This document shows positions 10,861-22,722 of a stretch of DNA of 64,000 bases, one piece after another. The notes beneath the pieces were generated by a model. The model saw only the letters and a list, made by a program, of their open reading frames with translations. It searched no databases and was not told the origin of the DNA. Position 1 is the first letter of the stretch, and the number at the start of each line of letters is the position of its first letter. A program made the translations under genes and the position numbers. Source of the stretch: Litoditis marina (lineage: Eukaryota > Nematoda > Chromadorea > Rhabditida > Rhabditidae); contig OZ038438.1 of the NCBI GenBank assembly GCA_964036275.1, forward strand, positions 16,289,720 to 16,353,719, given 5' to 3'.

Positions 10861-13243
10861 ATGAGATCGGCTCTAGCAGCAGTTCAGATTGTGAGCAGTG
10901 TTCCACGGTTCCTCATGTCTACACCAGCCAGCTTAAAGGTATCTTTACTGTTTGGGTTAATTAAACTAACCAAGAACCCTTTCATAATTCATGTTTACTG
11001 TTAGTCAATCGCACACTCACGTAAAACATATTGAACACAGCAGAACTCAAGAATGTGCAATGACAAATGACACGATGCCTCATTAGAATGCTTACCTTAC
11101 GTGACTATTCAATTTACTTTTAGTATATAATCATTTTTGGTTTCAGTGCTATGAACCGGAACAATATGCACAAATAACGGCCGCCAGACGACAGTGGGAA
11201 AACTTGAGAATTGTACTCAACGAACAGGGTGCAGATGTGGAAATATTCGAGAAAAATGTTGGTTCATTTGTTACCAAGTTGTAAATCGATTATCTATCCT
11301 ATAAATTCAATATCAAACTTTTGAAATAATAAGTAAGGAAATTTTCACAGTATTTTCACACTCCAACTGCACCCTTGAATAACACCTATAATTATAAGTT
11401 TATAAGCCTTCGCATCAGTTTACTGCCAGAACAATAGTTGTTTCATGTTGAGTAGTTTTCATTCGATTTCACTCGAATTGAGAGAATGTGAGAAACACAG
11501 TCATCTGACATCGAAGAGCGATTACTCCGGTTGTTAACGGGTTCACATTGATCATTCAGTTTTTGTATGAAATATGTTAATAGTATATATCCATCGATCG
11601 TATGGTGTATATAAGAAGTATGTTGAGTATTGAATACGTTGTTGACGGACTGTGTTCAGGGAACTTCGAAGCCAGCGGTGACAGAAGTGGGCAGCACGGC
11701 CCTGATCCACCAGAACACTGCCTACGTTCCCAGAGACTTGTCTCTTCGAGGGATTGTCAGAAGACAATTCATAGAGCAATGGGCCAATCAGACCGGATTC
11801 AGAATAACCTATATGCCTGGAGCACCCAGTGAGTATTTGAAGATATTTCCAATGTCTTTCAGGGGTAGACGTAGTACATTTAACGACACCCCTGCAGAAC
11901 GATTTGATATATAGGATTTGCTCGGGGGTAGCAGGTCGATCCTTCGCATCTCGGTCTAAAACGCTGTGTTTATATTTTGACACATAGTGTCATAGTTCAG
12001 TGTAATTTACTGTGCCTTGCATCGAGATCGAACTACAATATATTGTCAGATATTGTCCTTCCTCAGATGATGTCTTTTCCTATAGTGGATTGTATTAGTT
12101 GAGCAAGATTCATTTACATGTTTCTTCAGACTCGCGTAACATGGTGAAGATGAACGAGAGCCATGTGATTGTGAATCGAGGAAAACAACTTCTACCTTCT
12201 CCCCAAGATCTCAATGTGGACCACATAACCGCCGTACAAATGAAAGTTCTTCATCAGAAGTAAGTATCAGAGTGTAAACATTTTTTAGTTAGTGTACCCC
12301 AAAAAAATATATTTCCATAGCACTTCCCATAGCTATACGGTGTATGTTGCGCTGATCAGCTTTGTTTGTAGTTTAATGGCGTTGTTTTTTGGATCGAATT
12401 TCGAAATATGGTGTGCGTGGAAACCAAACTACAACGAAGATTTGCTCACACCTTATATACCTATCTTATAAACCTGTCTGTCTCTAGACTGCAAACCCTG
12501 GATACCGTACTCTGTCCCCTGACCGATAATCTGGCTCTTCTTGTTCCCGACGCATTCGATCGACCTACCGTCTCCGGACTTGGCCAACTTTTCGACTTCA
12601 TTCAGGTAATACGAAATTCCAGTTTCACAAACACACCGAGAATGCCGTCTGATTTACTTGCGGATGGTATGCTTTCTCATTCATAAACTTTTCAGGTTCC
12701 AATAGAAGAAGCGAAACTGTTCGTGTGCAACTCGATTGTGCTGGGAGATAGAGTTATTCTACCTGCAGGCTGCGACCAAACAGCACAGGTACACTATATT
12801 ATAGGTTGGAATAATATTATATGCTTCAAGCATTCAATTTAACGAAACATAATGTTTAGTTCAGTCATGTGGGCTCTGTTTTGGATGAATTCCAGACTAA
12901 CCCACTGATTGTAATGTGAATAGCAACTGTTTCGTTACAGAAACTAGCCGAATATGGTTTCACCCCCGTGTTCGTTGGCGTGTCGAAATTAGGAGGTGGT
13001 CCCTTGAAGTACGCACTGCGAATTGAGTGAAAGAGGGAAGAAGTCTACTTAAGACAACGATCGAATCAGCTTTTCGTTTATTCTCAACATAGTTACCTAT
13101 TTAACATGCAGCGGGTATGAATGCACAGGTTTAGTATTTTGAATGTTTGTACCATGATTGTTTTTTGCAGCCGTGTAACGTCGTTAATAAATCTGAACAC
13201 TACTGACCAGAGTTCGGTGTGCATTAGGCAATTCAAATTCTGA
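10861..13243 (+). CDS. DDAH/amidinotransferase-fold protein, predicted catalytically inactive
   Basis: Related to dimethylarginine dimethylaminohydrolase, which hydrolyses methylated arginines. Exons: 10861-10938, 11147-11257, 11660-11828, 12130-12259, 12488-12605, 12696-12788, 12941-13008, 13171-13243; about 279 residues against about 285 for human DDAH1. The N-terminus (MRSALAAVQIVSSVPRFLM) looks like a mitochondrial presequence. Family blocks visible: ARRQWENLRIVLNEQGADVE, LDTVLCPLTDN, FVCNSIVLGDRVILPAG and KLAEYGFTPVFVGVSKLGGG. The active site is degenerate. The histidine position before LDT (YHLDT in relatives) is Thr (LQTLDT); the C-terminal nucleophile region (KCCT or TCCS in relatives) is NRVTSLIN here; the PDxVF aspartate block reads STALI. 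The exon 2 donor at 11258 (GTTGGT) is weak and could be wrong. If the GTACGC donor at 13009 is not used, translation ends at 13030 with KYALRIE, which also lacks the cysteine. Confidence 0.8.
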
Positions 13244-13957
13244 GCTCTCGTTTATAATTCGAATCAACCAATGAAAACAGATTTAGTGAGAAAATTGACT
13301 TAAAATGTCAAACTATTTTAAATTGAAGTTTGGTTTGTGCATAAAGAGTTTACATTGTAGATAACTGTAACGCTCTTTTTTTACTGCGAACAGGAATTGA
13401 CCAAGCGAGCGTTCGAAAACAAGGGCACAGCTGGCTAAATGCCCGCGGTTGTCTGAGATATACCGGAGGAGCAGGCTGGCACATACTTTGAAAAGTTTCA
13501 GTGGCGGGCTAAAATGAAAATAAAACTAGATAAATGATCCACTTACAGTAACAGTGAGTTTTGTAAAGAATTGTTCCCCGTCCAGACAAGAGTGTAAACA
13601 GGCATGAAATACTTTATAACACAGCGGGTAAAATATCACCGTAAATTGACTTTGAATTTTTAATCAGGCTAAGACGGCAACAAGAGAAAGCAAATAAAGT
13701 ACAAATAATGCAGGAATGTAAGACTCTGGCGTAGAAATATGACTTGTTTGGTATTAGTGCATATATGTGAGTGCATGGAATACAAGTAAATAAGATTAGG
13801 CAAGGAACGAAAAACACCAATATGTACAAGACAAATATTTTCGGAAACAAAATAAGGTTAAATTGAAAATACCTGTTAAATAGTTAGACTCGGAAGCTCA
13901 AAATCATGAGCAGCAAAAATGTAGGTAAACTAGATTGAAAGCTACATATTATCAAAA
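13244..13957. other. Convergent 3' ends, no gene seen
   Basis: The DDAH-like gene (plus) and the ADAM gene (minus) end towards each other here. The only structures seen are AT-rich stretches and possible polyadenylation signals, including AATAAA near 13513 on the plus strand. AATAAA at 13186 lies within the last DDAH-like exon and could end a shorter transcript. No supported coding frame. Confidence 0.5.
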
Positions 13958-16900
13958 TCATCCACTTTTCTGAGAATCGAAAAGAGCAGCCATTTTCTTG
14001 ACGTCCAGCTTATTAGATAATTCTCCATGAACAACTGGACCATTTTCCGGAATTTGTGCTGCTGGAGACTTTCCCAACATCGGCTTCTTCAAATACATAT
14101 GATTTATTTTCAGCACTTTCACTAATACATGCTTTGATCTTTCGCATTAAAATGACACCGATATTAGACCAGATTTCCGTGCTTCGGGGGACCCGACTGG
14201 TCGTAAATTACAGGCCAAATTGAAATTACAGTCTTTGGAAACAATCAGCTAGTTTCTTACAGAAATAAGAACTCCGAATTTTTGCGAACCGTTTATACAG
14301 TTCTGTATCCTTTTTACCAATTGAAAAAAGACATAGATGAACTGTATAATATGAGTACCAGAGATTGTGTTGAATAGAAAAGGCGGTAAACCTTTGAAAT
14401 AGGAGGTGGAGGAGGAGGCTTGTCAGGTCTGGCCATACTCTCGGTCCGGGAGATACCAGCTCCTTTCGTGGGAAACGGATCTTCAGGGGGCGTGGCTGGG
14501 AGAGGCTTGTTAGGTGGAGATGGTCTGAACAATTCCTACATCGAACAGACAAATTCACAAATATAATAATACGACGAAGACAACTCTAATCATCTAGTAA
14601 GGTGACCATAGGCTGGTGTCGGTGATACCTTTGTGTGTGTGTGGTCTCCACTAGGGTTGTTAGAATTGGAATTGGAATTGGAATTGGAATTGATAGAATT
14701 GATATAATCATCCAAAAGAATTGCAATTCCAATTCTTTTTGTCCGTCGAAAATAGTTGGAATTGCAATTCCAATTCTTTTGTATGTCGAAAATAGTTGGA
14801 ATTGCAATTCCAATTCTTTTGTATGTCTAAAAATTTCGGGAATTGCAATTCCAATTCTTTCGTATATCAGAAGAACTGGAATTGGAATTGGAATTGACTT
14901 GATTTTCTCCCAGAATTTATTCAGGATTGATTTACAATTCCATGCTGCTTTTCCTTGTTCATTACTAAATTACCATTGTTTCTTATGTCTCTTGCTTAGT
15001 GGAACCAAAGTGAACATTGTTTATCTTCTTTTTTTGAAGAAAAAAAACTGATATGAAGTTGGAAACACAGTCAATTCTAATCAATTCTAATCAATTCCAA
15101 TCAATTCCAATCAATTCCGATGGAATTGGAATTGAAAATCTGAGATTTCGAGGAATTGATCAGAATTGGAATTGGAATTGAGCAGTTTTTGAGAATCTAA
15201 AAGAATTGGAATTGGAATTGAGTGGTTTTGAGAATTGCAAAAGAATTGGAATTGGAATTGGGTGGTTTTCGAGAATGGAAAAAGAATTGGGATTGGAATT
15301 GAGTGGTTTTTGAGAAACGAAAAAGAATTGGAATTGGAATTGACTTGATTTTTGGAATTGATTAACAACCCTAGTCTCCACCCGTGGACTGATGGAGATA
15401 GATATCACAACATCCTTTTCGCTAGACAAGCCAAACTAAGTATGTCAACGTACTTTTTCAAACCGAGTTCTGATCCCTTTTCTTCGTATAACTTTTCAAT
15501 AACAGAATCCCTCGGTCGGGTGGGTACGGTGGGAGGTGGAACTTGTGGGCGAACCGACGGAACACGAGTTAGAGATGACGGCTACAATTTCTGGCTCAAT
15601 CAAAGCAGAATATGAAAAAATGAAACCGAAAAAATTCGAAGAAACAAATTATATCGAAAAATGTCTCTAAGTTATTTCGACGATTATCGGGAGTGGCTGT
15701 AGCAAACTACACCAAAATGCAAAAATTTCAAAAAAGGGAAATTCTAAACTTGAAGAAATTCATGAGAAGAGTGGACCCCACATCCTATAATCCACCAACT
15801 TGCCAGCATGAAGTAATTTGAAGAAACGAGAGGACAAACCTTGTTCTCGTGTGAGTTAGTGAAGTATGAGACGGGGCTGGTAGCGGGGGAGGCCTTCATG
15901 AGTGGAATTACGGGCGGGAGGAAGGAGGGCGCACGGTCCGATGTCGTATACGTGACCGTCGCGTCGCCCCACATCGCACTTAGACTGTCCCTGCTAATAA
16001 AAAAGTGTGAATATAACTGAATTGCTAGAGTTGTTAATAGATTTGGAATATCAAACACATGCTATAATAAACAATAAAAGCGACAGTCAAACGAAACGAA
16101 AGCAAACAATGTTGGCTTAATTTTCGATACCTAAATGCACACTTCTCGTGGATGTATATTTTGCATTTGTGCACTTCATCGGAAAATTCCGAGGGGCTTC
16201 CATTATAACCGTGACTCATATCTGAGACGAACGGTGGTATCCACAATGATGAAATACCTTTTTCGTGCACGACGTCCCCCGGGGGGAAGGGGAGCTTTTC
16301 GAACGGGAACAAGCACACCTTGAAGATGAAGCGTTTTACGCGACCACGCCCATAACCTGAAAACAGCTTGTGTCCGCTGGGAGAATGAAAAAAAGGAAAT
16401 GTTCAAAAAATGAAAAAGTTCGATCCCAATCTCTTCACATACAATAAAATCATAATCAAATGCAACTAACTCGGTGATGATATTTCTCTTCCGTTTCACA
16501 CGATAATAAATACACGTGAAAATGAAGGCTACAGAGAAGATTCCAAAAAGAATTAGGAACATCAACGATGGAGTGAGGCTGAAAAGTTATTATTATAATA
16601 AACCGTTTGGTGTATTAACCGGTGAACCGATCATCAATATTGTGCCGCCGACCCTCTATACCTAGTAACTAACAAACTATAAATCTCCGTGACGTACGCA
16701 TGTTATAACTATTGAGAAGACTGACAATTTGAGCGACAATGTACGAATCTAGTTAAGAAAAAATTACACACCCTCGATGAAGATTGGCTGTGTTACTGTT
16801 GACAGATCCTCCATAACCCGGAATCTCGCAAGCGATTCCTCCAAAGCCGTTTTCGCAGTGACAGTTGCCCACATTGTTACATATACCTGCGAAACAACTT

Positions 16901-19900
16901 TCTATGAACGAACGCCTAGTTTGTTATAAACTTGTCACATAGAACATGGGACGTTCAATTCCAGTGAAACTCTAGAAACTCACCTCGGTAATGACAGTCG
17001 TCGTTGCATTGGGACACCGTCTTATTGACATCCTGACGCATCCTACACTTAGCGTCCACGCAAAGCTGCAATTAGTTATCTAGGTAAGAGTGCAGGCATA
17101 ATGGAACAAAGCAATTGAAAATAAAATTGTGAAACATTCGCATATAGCTCGTAACACTTTCAGACGGCGATAATGTATTAATCTGAGAGTCCACAAACTT
17201 ATAGTTCGAAAATACAAATGAATTAATAACAGTGATAGAGTTTGCTGATCTACACTAATCACCTTATCATCCCCACATTTGGAACCATCCAAAACCATTC
17301 CCGGATCACGTCGCTTATTGCCTCCAACATAGGTGGTCTTGATCACTTTACACTGATGTGTCTCTTTGCCTGGAATAAACATTCACATCTACTTTAATCT
17401 TTAAATCATACTTTAATCGTTTAAAAACCGATGAAGTTCGCGTACTTTATATTTACAACTTGTATTGACCTATGAGACCTACATGACAATAGCTGCACAA
17501 AATGTTCGTTTGATTAGGAATAATCTGGCAGAACATACCCATTCGGATGAAGGTATATGCAGGGGTGACAGTCGAAGCGTCTCCAAACATTGGTCTTTCG
17601 GCTTCGGTTTCGCAATGAAGACGACCACACATAACGTCCCTGAATATACGCTGTCATTCGCGGTTAAAGTGAAATGTACGAACTCGTAGGATGGTAGTCA
17701 TTATTTCACACTCAACGCTCTCGAATAGAGTGAGAGTACACTTGAAGATAAATCAAAGACAACACTTACTAAACGTTACTAACTCACATAAAACGTCTTC
17801 AATTACACATTAAGTCCACTAAACGTCATTTGTAACCAATGTCAAATGTAACCATGATGTAACCGCCGTCAAATGTAACCAACAACTATGAAATATAGCC
17901 TGGTCAAATGGAACCATGTGTCAAACTTCCGAGTGAAATTTAGAGAAACGTACACGAGTGAGCTTTGATAATTGTTTTAGACAGGTTTAGTCTTATCCAT
18001 CTCGGGCAAACTCGACTTTTGGTGGTTACATTTGACGGCGGTTACATCATGGTTACATTTGACGCCGGTTACATTTGATATTGGCCAAACAAACAAGATG
18101 AAGAAAACAGCAAAACACTCACTTAGTAGCACATGGAGTGAACTTCTGAGTATGAACATCGAAGCCACAGTTTCCCTGCACGATCCCGTTAGTGTTTTGG
18201 TTGAAGCATTGTGGTACAGCCGGCTGCGTGTGTGGTCCCCAAATAGAGGAACATTGGTCGGATCTACTTCCACACTCACCCTGGTAGCAGTACTCCTGCA
18301 ATCAGAAAATACAAGTAAGCGCCGTGTATCATGCCTGGAACCACGTGGGGACGTGAAGAGCAGGACTAGAGGCAACGGAACAGACATAATCGCTCCTTGT
18401 TGAGATAATCGTTGTTAACTCACGCAGTCGCTTTCTTTATCAACCTCCCTCCCTCTCTGCCCCCCCCCCTCTCTCTCGGTACCAATCTCTTCGTACAGAC
18501 CTAATTCTCTCATCACTATTCCTTTGCGAGAAACTTTTCATTTCATTTTGTTAGAAAAATAGGCACCACCCACTTGACAGTTAAAATGTGGCCAATTCAA
18601 GCGGAAAACAAGAACTCACTCCCTCTCGATCAGGGCACAAACGACCGTCTTGAACAAAGAAATCAGCTGGACAGTCCTCAGTTTCACCATTACAGTACTC
18701 GGCGAGGTCACAGATGTTGTTGGATTTACGACAAACTGTTGCTCGTGGTTTGGGCTGAAAAGAGAGAAGGGATTCTATGATTCATCGATCGCTATGAAAT
18801 TCTAGGAAACCAGTCATACAACACCAGTAAAGTGTGACTATTCTACGAAATGAATGAGTGTTCCCATTTTAATACGAGAATTCTTACTATTTTGTATCAA
18901 AATAAGACTTTATCTCTCTATATTGTCGTAAAAGGTAGACCTTTTTTAGAGACATACTGGCATGATATGCTGCCACAAGGGTATCATATCAAACTACATC
19001 AAACTACATTGTAACTACACGGGTAAAGGTAAAGAAGTTTTCGTGAAAATACTAGTCGCTTAATCATTATTTGAAATAGCATGGGACGCACCTTGCAAGT
19101 GTTGAGATCACAACAGTCTCCGGTGGCACAGATAGAATCTCCGACCAGCTTGCATGTTTTACCGTCGCAGCAATTATTCAGACAAATCTCCTGACCACAG
19201 TCGCATTCCTAGAAGAACATGATCTGAGATGGAAAAGCCATTGAGCGAGAACTCTAATACCCATGAGCTGGTAACAAAGCCCACCCTGGACCATCTCCAC
19301 CCTTTTCAGACATCCTTCTATGGTTAATAATGTTAGTTGTGGGCGATTATGTAATTGTTTCAGTAAAGTAAACAGTTGCCATGAAAATAATATTATTATA
19401 GGTGAATGAAAACCAATCCCACCTCCCCCGTTTCCACCTGCCCATTCCCACATTTTGCTGCACCAACGGTTTTCTCCGGCTGGTTATGTAAGCAGAGATC
19501 GACGCCTCGATTAAAACTGTTCGAAAGATACCGTAGACTACAATCCGACCAGAAACTGGGAGCAGATGCCCTGAAAACATACCAAATCATAACGTTTTCA
19601 TACCAGGTTCTGCATACTTGTATAATGGAAGTTTGGTTAATGCAGTATCGACCTGCTTCACAGTAAGTTGTTACCGCTTGTAGTAGACGTTTTATAAACA
19701 ACCTTTCCCCAATTCTCTCCAATGTAGACTGTTTTGCGAAAAAATAGGCACAAACTTTTTCATTGGACCTTTCACACAATAGTATCATGTGAAGAGTATG
19801 GTGAGTAGATTTTCACTCGTCTGGCGTCAGGCGTATATTTCGATAATAGTACGACTTACCCCGTAGAAGGAGCCATGATACAATGGCTTCCGGGACAAGT

Positions 19901-22722
19901 ACACGTGGTACCGTAGTCGACATCATGTTCCATGCCAAAGTTGTGTCCCATCTCATGTGCGAGCGTGGCAGCGACTGAGGCAGCATTCAGAGTATGGTCC
20001 TGGAGTGAGAACTTTGTTCGTTTTAGATGGGTTAGACTAGTTACCCAATACATAGATAGTTAAAGTACTATAAATCGGGTCGGTCGAAGGAAATTTGATT
20101 TTCTGGAGCGTTTTTCAGTAACACTTTTGTTAACATCAAACTACAACTTCGTCACTCTCTTACCATACAAATACGATTATGACAAATACATTCATGACGT
20201 TTTCAAACGTAATACTCTTCATCAGAGATGTAAAATGGTAACATGCGAAGAAAACATTTCTTGTCTTACTATAAATTTAAAAAAAAACTCCCATCGCCCT
20301 TTTGACGCCAACAACACCTTCACACAACACTCAGTGATACGGGAGAAAAATAAAGCTTGTATTGTAATGTATTGTATAACCCACCACATCAACTCCGCCT
20401 GAATAGTCATAGGAGCACATGGTACCCTTGAATGCTTTTCCAACGACACCAGCTTCAAATCGTATATTTCTAAACAAAAACAATTGCACAATAAAAGAAA
20501 CGACTGGACGTGGACTAAATTTTAAAGATTGTCAGAAGTGCGCCGTACGTTTCAAGCCTACAACTCGTCGAATGTCATCATATAGTAAGGGTGTTTCAGG
20601 AGTTTTAAAGTAGGACTATTATGTGGACCAATCCCGATACCTCGGTCCTATGAACAATAGATGACAGATAATACTGAAACTAACGTGAGCATGTGTGCAT
20701 TGTCATTTGGATGATCCTTGATGAAGGTCTTGCGATAATCGAGGAAAAGGTCCAACGTCTTGTCTCCGCTGGTTTCGATGGCAAACTTGTCTCCATCCTT
20801 CCAGATTTCTACCCATACGAGAGTGACTCGCACATTCAACGGGAAGTAGAGCTAAATTGAAGAACAATATCAATACATAGTTAACATCACATGTAGGTTT
20901 CGTTTTTAAATAACTCCCGAAGAATAAGAAACCCTTTTTTCACTAAAGAATACCATTTCACCTCCCTGTACTGCCCTTGTCGGAAAACAACAAAATCAAT
21001 AAGTGTTCAGGTCTAAAAACTGACACAAGTTGATAAAAGAACCATAAATCACCCACCGCGTTCACAATATGAGCTATAGACTGTAACCGATCGTTCAAAA
21101 CAACTTCGTCCTCTTTATATTTCTTGAACTGGAATAGGTTATGGATCAGAACGGTATGCTAAACAACTACTACCAAAACCATTATGTTCACTGAACTCTT
21201 CGAATAAAAATGGAGGTAATATGTCAGTCCTACGAAATATAAAACAATAGAGCAAAAAATAGATCGAACCATTGAATTGTCGGCAACAAGGGCCAGCTCA
21301 ACATATCTCCACTTTCCATCGTTGAACTTGGAGTAGTAGTCTGGAAGCCGAGGACGAGATCGAACCTTTGACGTATCTCGCTTCCCGCGCGAATGTGAAA
21401 AGTCTGAAAAACTCAATCAATTGCTTTGGCCGCCGAACTCACAATACAATAAAAATGAAATCATTTTACATTTCTCACGATACGGTCAGCTGGTGCCAAA
21501 CAGATAGCTGGCATGAATATCATGCCACCCCTCTCCTTACTTTTTCTTTCTCTCACTCCAACAAGCATATTATTATTTGAATGTTCATAATATCACGATT
21601 TTGCTTTAGATTTGAAAAACTCCTCGGTGTGATTAGGGTATCCAATTCAAGTTCACGTACCACATGTAGGTTCCGTTTGAGGTAGCAGAAAGAAACCATC
21701 ATTTGTACTTTCCAGAATGAAGTTGTTCTTCTGAATGGCAATTAGTCCCGTGATATGCTCCACTCGACAGAAACTGACCGAGCTCAGCAACCCATCGAGC
21801 TCCGCACTCAGGTGGCAGAATGAAATCTGAGCAAAGATTGAATATTGTCGAAAATATTGAACTTGCCAACAAAGTTATAGATCGCTAGAAGAACGGTTAT
21901 GGTTACTGTATGAAATAGTTGATAGGTACAGTTAACAGTTGTATCACACATGCATTAATTTGAAATATAAAATATGGCGTAATTAAAACAGAAACCCTGC
22001 GGAAACATACCAATGAAGAAGTCGATGGGGCGTCGGTTATGTCAGGATGTACAATATCTCTGAAAAAGCATATATACGCAAAATATCGATGTTTGTGAAA
22101 CTAACGAATCATAATCTGATTTGAAAAACAGTGCCTTTCAGAGTGCTATAATCCGCAATACTCGTATAAGATGAAAGAAAAATAAATATCTACAAAGCAC
22201 CCGACTGTCTGTCACTAAGGCTGCGTGCTTAGACATGTGAACATAAAAATCATGTGTATTCAATCAGACCGGTGCCTTGCAGGCTTCATCTATAATCAAA
22301 CTTTTCCGACCTCAAGATTATGAACGCAACATACAACACTCGTAAAATTAATGAAATGGAAAGGTCAATTGTGTCAAAAACTTTACAAACTTTTCCGAAG
22401 CTATGAGCGGACCAGTGATTCAAATGAAAAGGGAACTGCAGTAAATTCGAATACAGCATGAGCGTAGAGACTTCAACGGTGACTTATCTTATGATTTTGA
22501 CCAATGATAATTAACTAACACATATCATAGTATTGTATTTAGTGTACTCATTGAACTCACGTGTTTTTAGTGAAATTGTACTGTAGTATATGTCCACTCG
22601 CATCGGATATGGTGAGAGGAAGGTGGCCATCCGTGAGGGCTCGACTGACTAAGGATTGAGGGGTAAGCAGTTCGTCATTATGTGTTAGAAACACTTTACA
22701 CCTCATTCCAGTATATGGCCAG
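13958..22722 (-). CDS. ADAM metalloprotease-disintegrin (meltrin/ADM-2-like), N-terminal exon missing
   Basis: Membrane-anchored zinc protease that sheds surface proteins. Exons 5' to 3': 22722-22561, 22059-22011, 21826-21661, 21403-21270, 21128-21057, 20851-20685, 20469-20385, 19999-19860, 19570-19423, 19208-19092, 18754-18620, 18295-18123, 17639-17539, 17369-17263, 17065-16984, 16886-16772, 16578-16471, 16376-16131, 15990-15840, 15581-15454, 14524-14392, 14086-13958. All phases agree (948 residues). Order: prodomain with EPTCG (possible cysteine switch), furin site RGKR, metalloprotease with intact zinc motif [12 protein letters not shown], disintegrin ([15 protein letters not shown]), Cys-rich ([16 protein letters not shown]), EGF ([17 protein letters not shown]), membrane segment ([20 protein letters not shown]), proline-rich tail with KPPPPPP and [13 protein letters not shown], likely SH3 ligands. 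The intact zinc site argues against the inactive UNC-71 type. The signal-peptide exon, which must end in phase 2, was not found upstream of 22722. The 246-base tail exon and the last acceptor are the least certain parts. Confidence 0.92.
14651..15374. mobile_element. Non-autonomous inverted-repeat element made of GGAATT subrepeats
   Basis: A 724-bp element in the intron between ADAM exons 15581-15454 and 14524-14392. Ends CTAGGGTTGTTA and TAACAACCCTAG are perfect 12-bp terminal inverted repeats, flanked by the direct repeat TCTCCA (14645-14650 and 15375-15380), a likely target-site duplication. The inside is built from GGAATT-type runs: about three units of roughly 40 bp around TTGGAATTGCAATTCCAATT in the left half, and about five units of roughly 42 bp containing AATTGGAATTGGAATTGAG in the right half. 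No transposase frame; open frames here are repeat translations such as Asn-Ser runs. Confidence 0.85.
17841..18063. repeat. Perfect 41-bp inverted repeat in an ADAM intron
   Basis: The arm at 17841-17881 begins GTCAAATGTAACCATGATGT; the arm at 18023-18063 is its exact reverse complement over 41 bases, with a 141-base spacer. Each arm contains two copies of TCAAATGTAACC, and further diverged copies lie on either side. It sits just downstream of the exon at 18295-18123, so the transcript could fold into a long stem. Likely remnant of a foldback element; no target duplication was recognised. Confidence 0.9.

Noticed and set aside
15111..15429. Minus-strand open frames with repeated Asn-Ser and Phe-Gln runs
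   Set aside because: They are translations of the GGAATT subrepeats of the element at 14651-15374.
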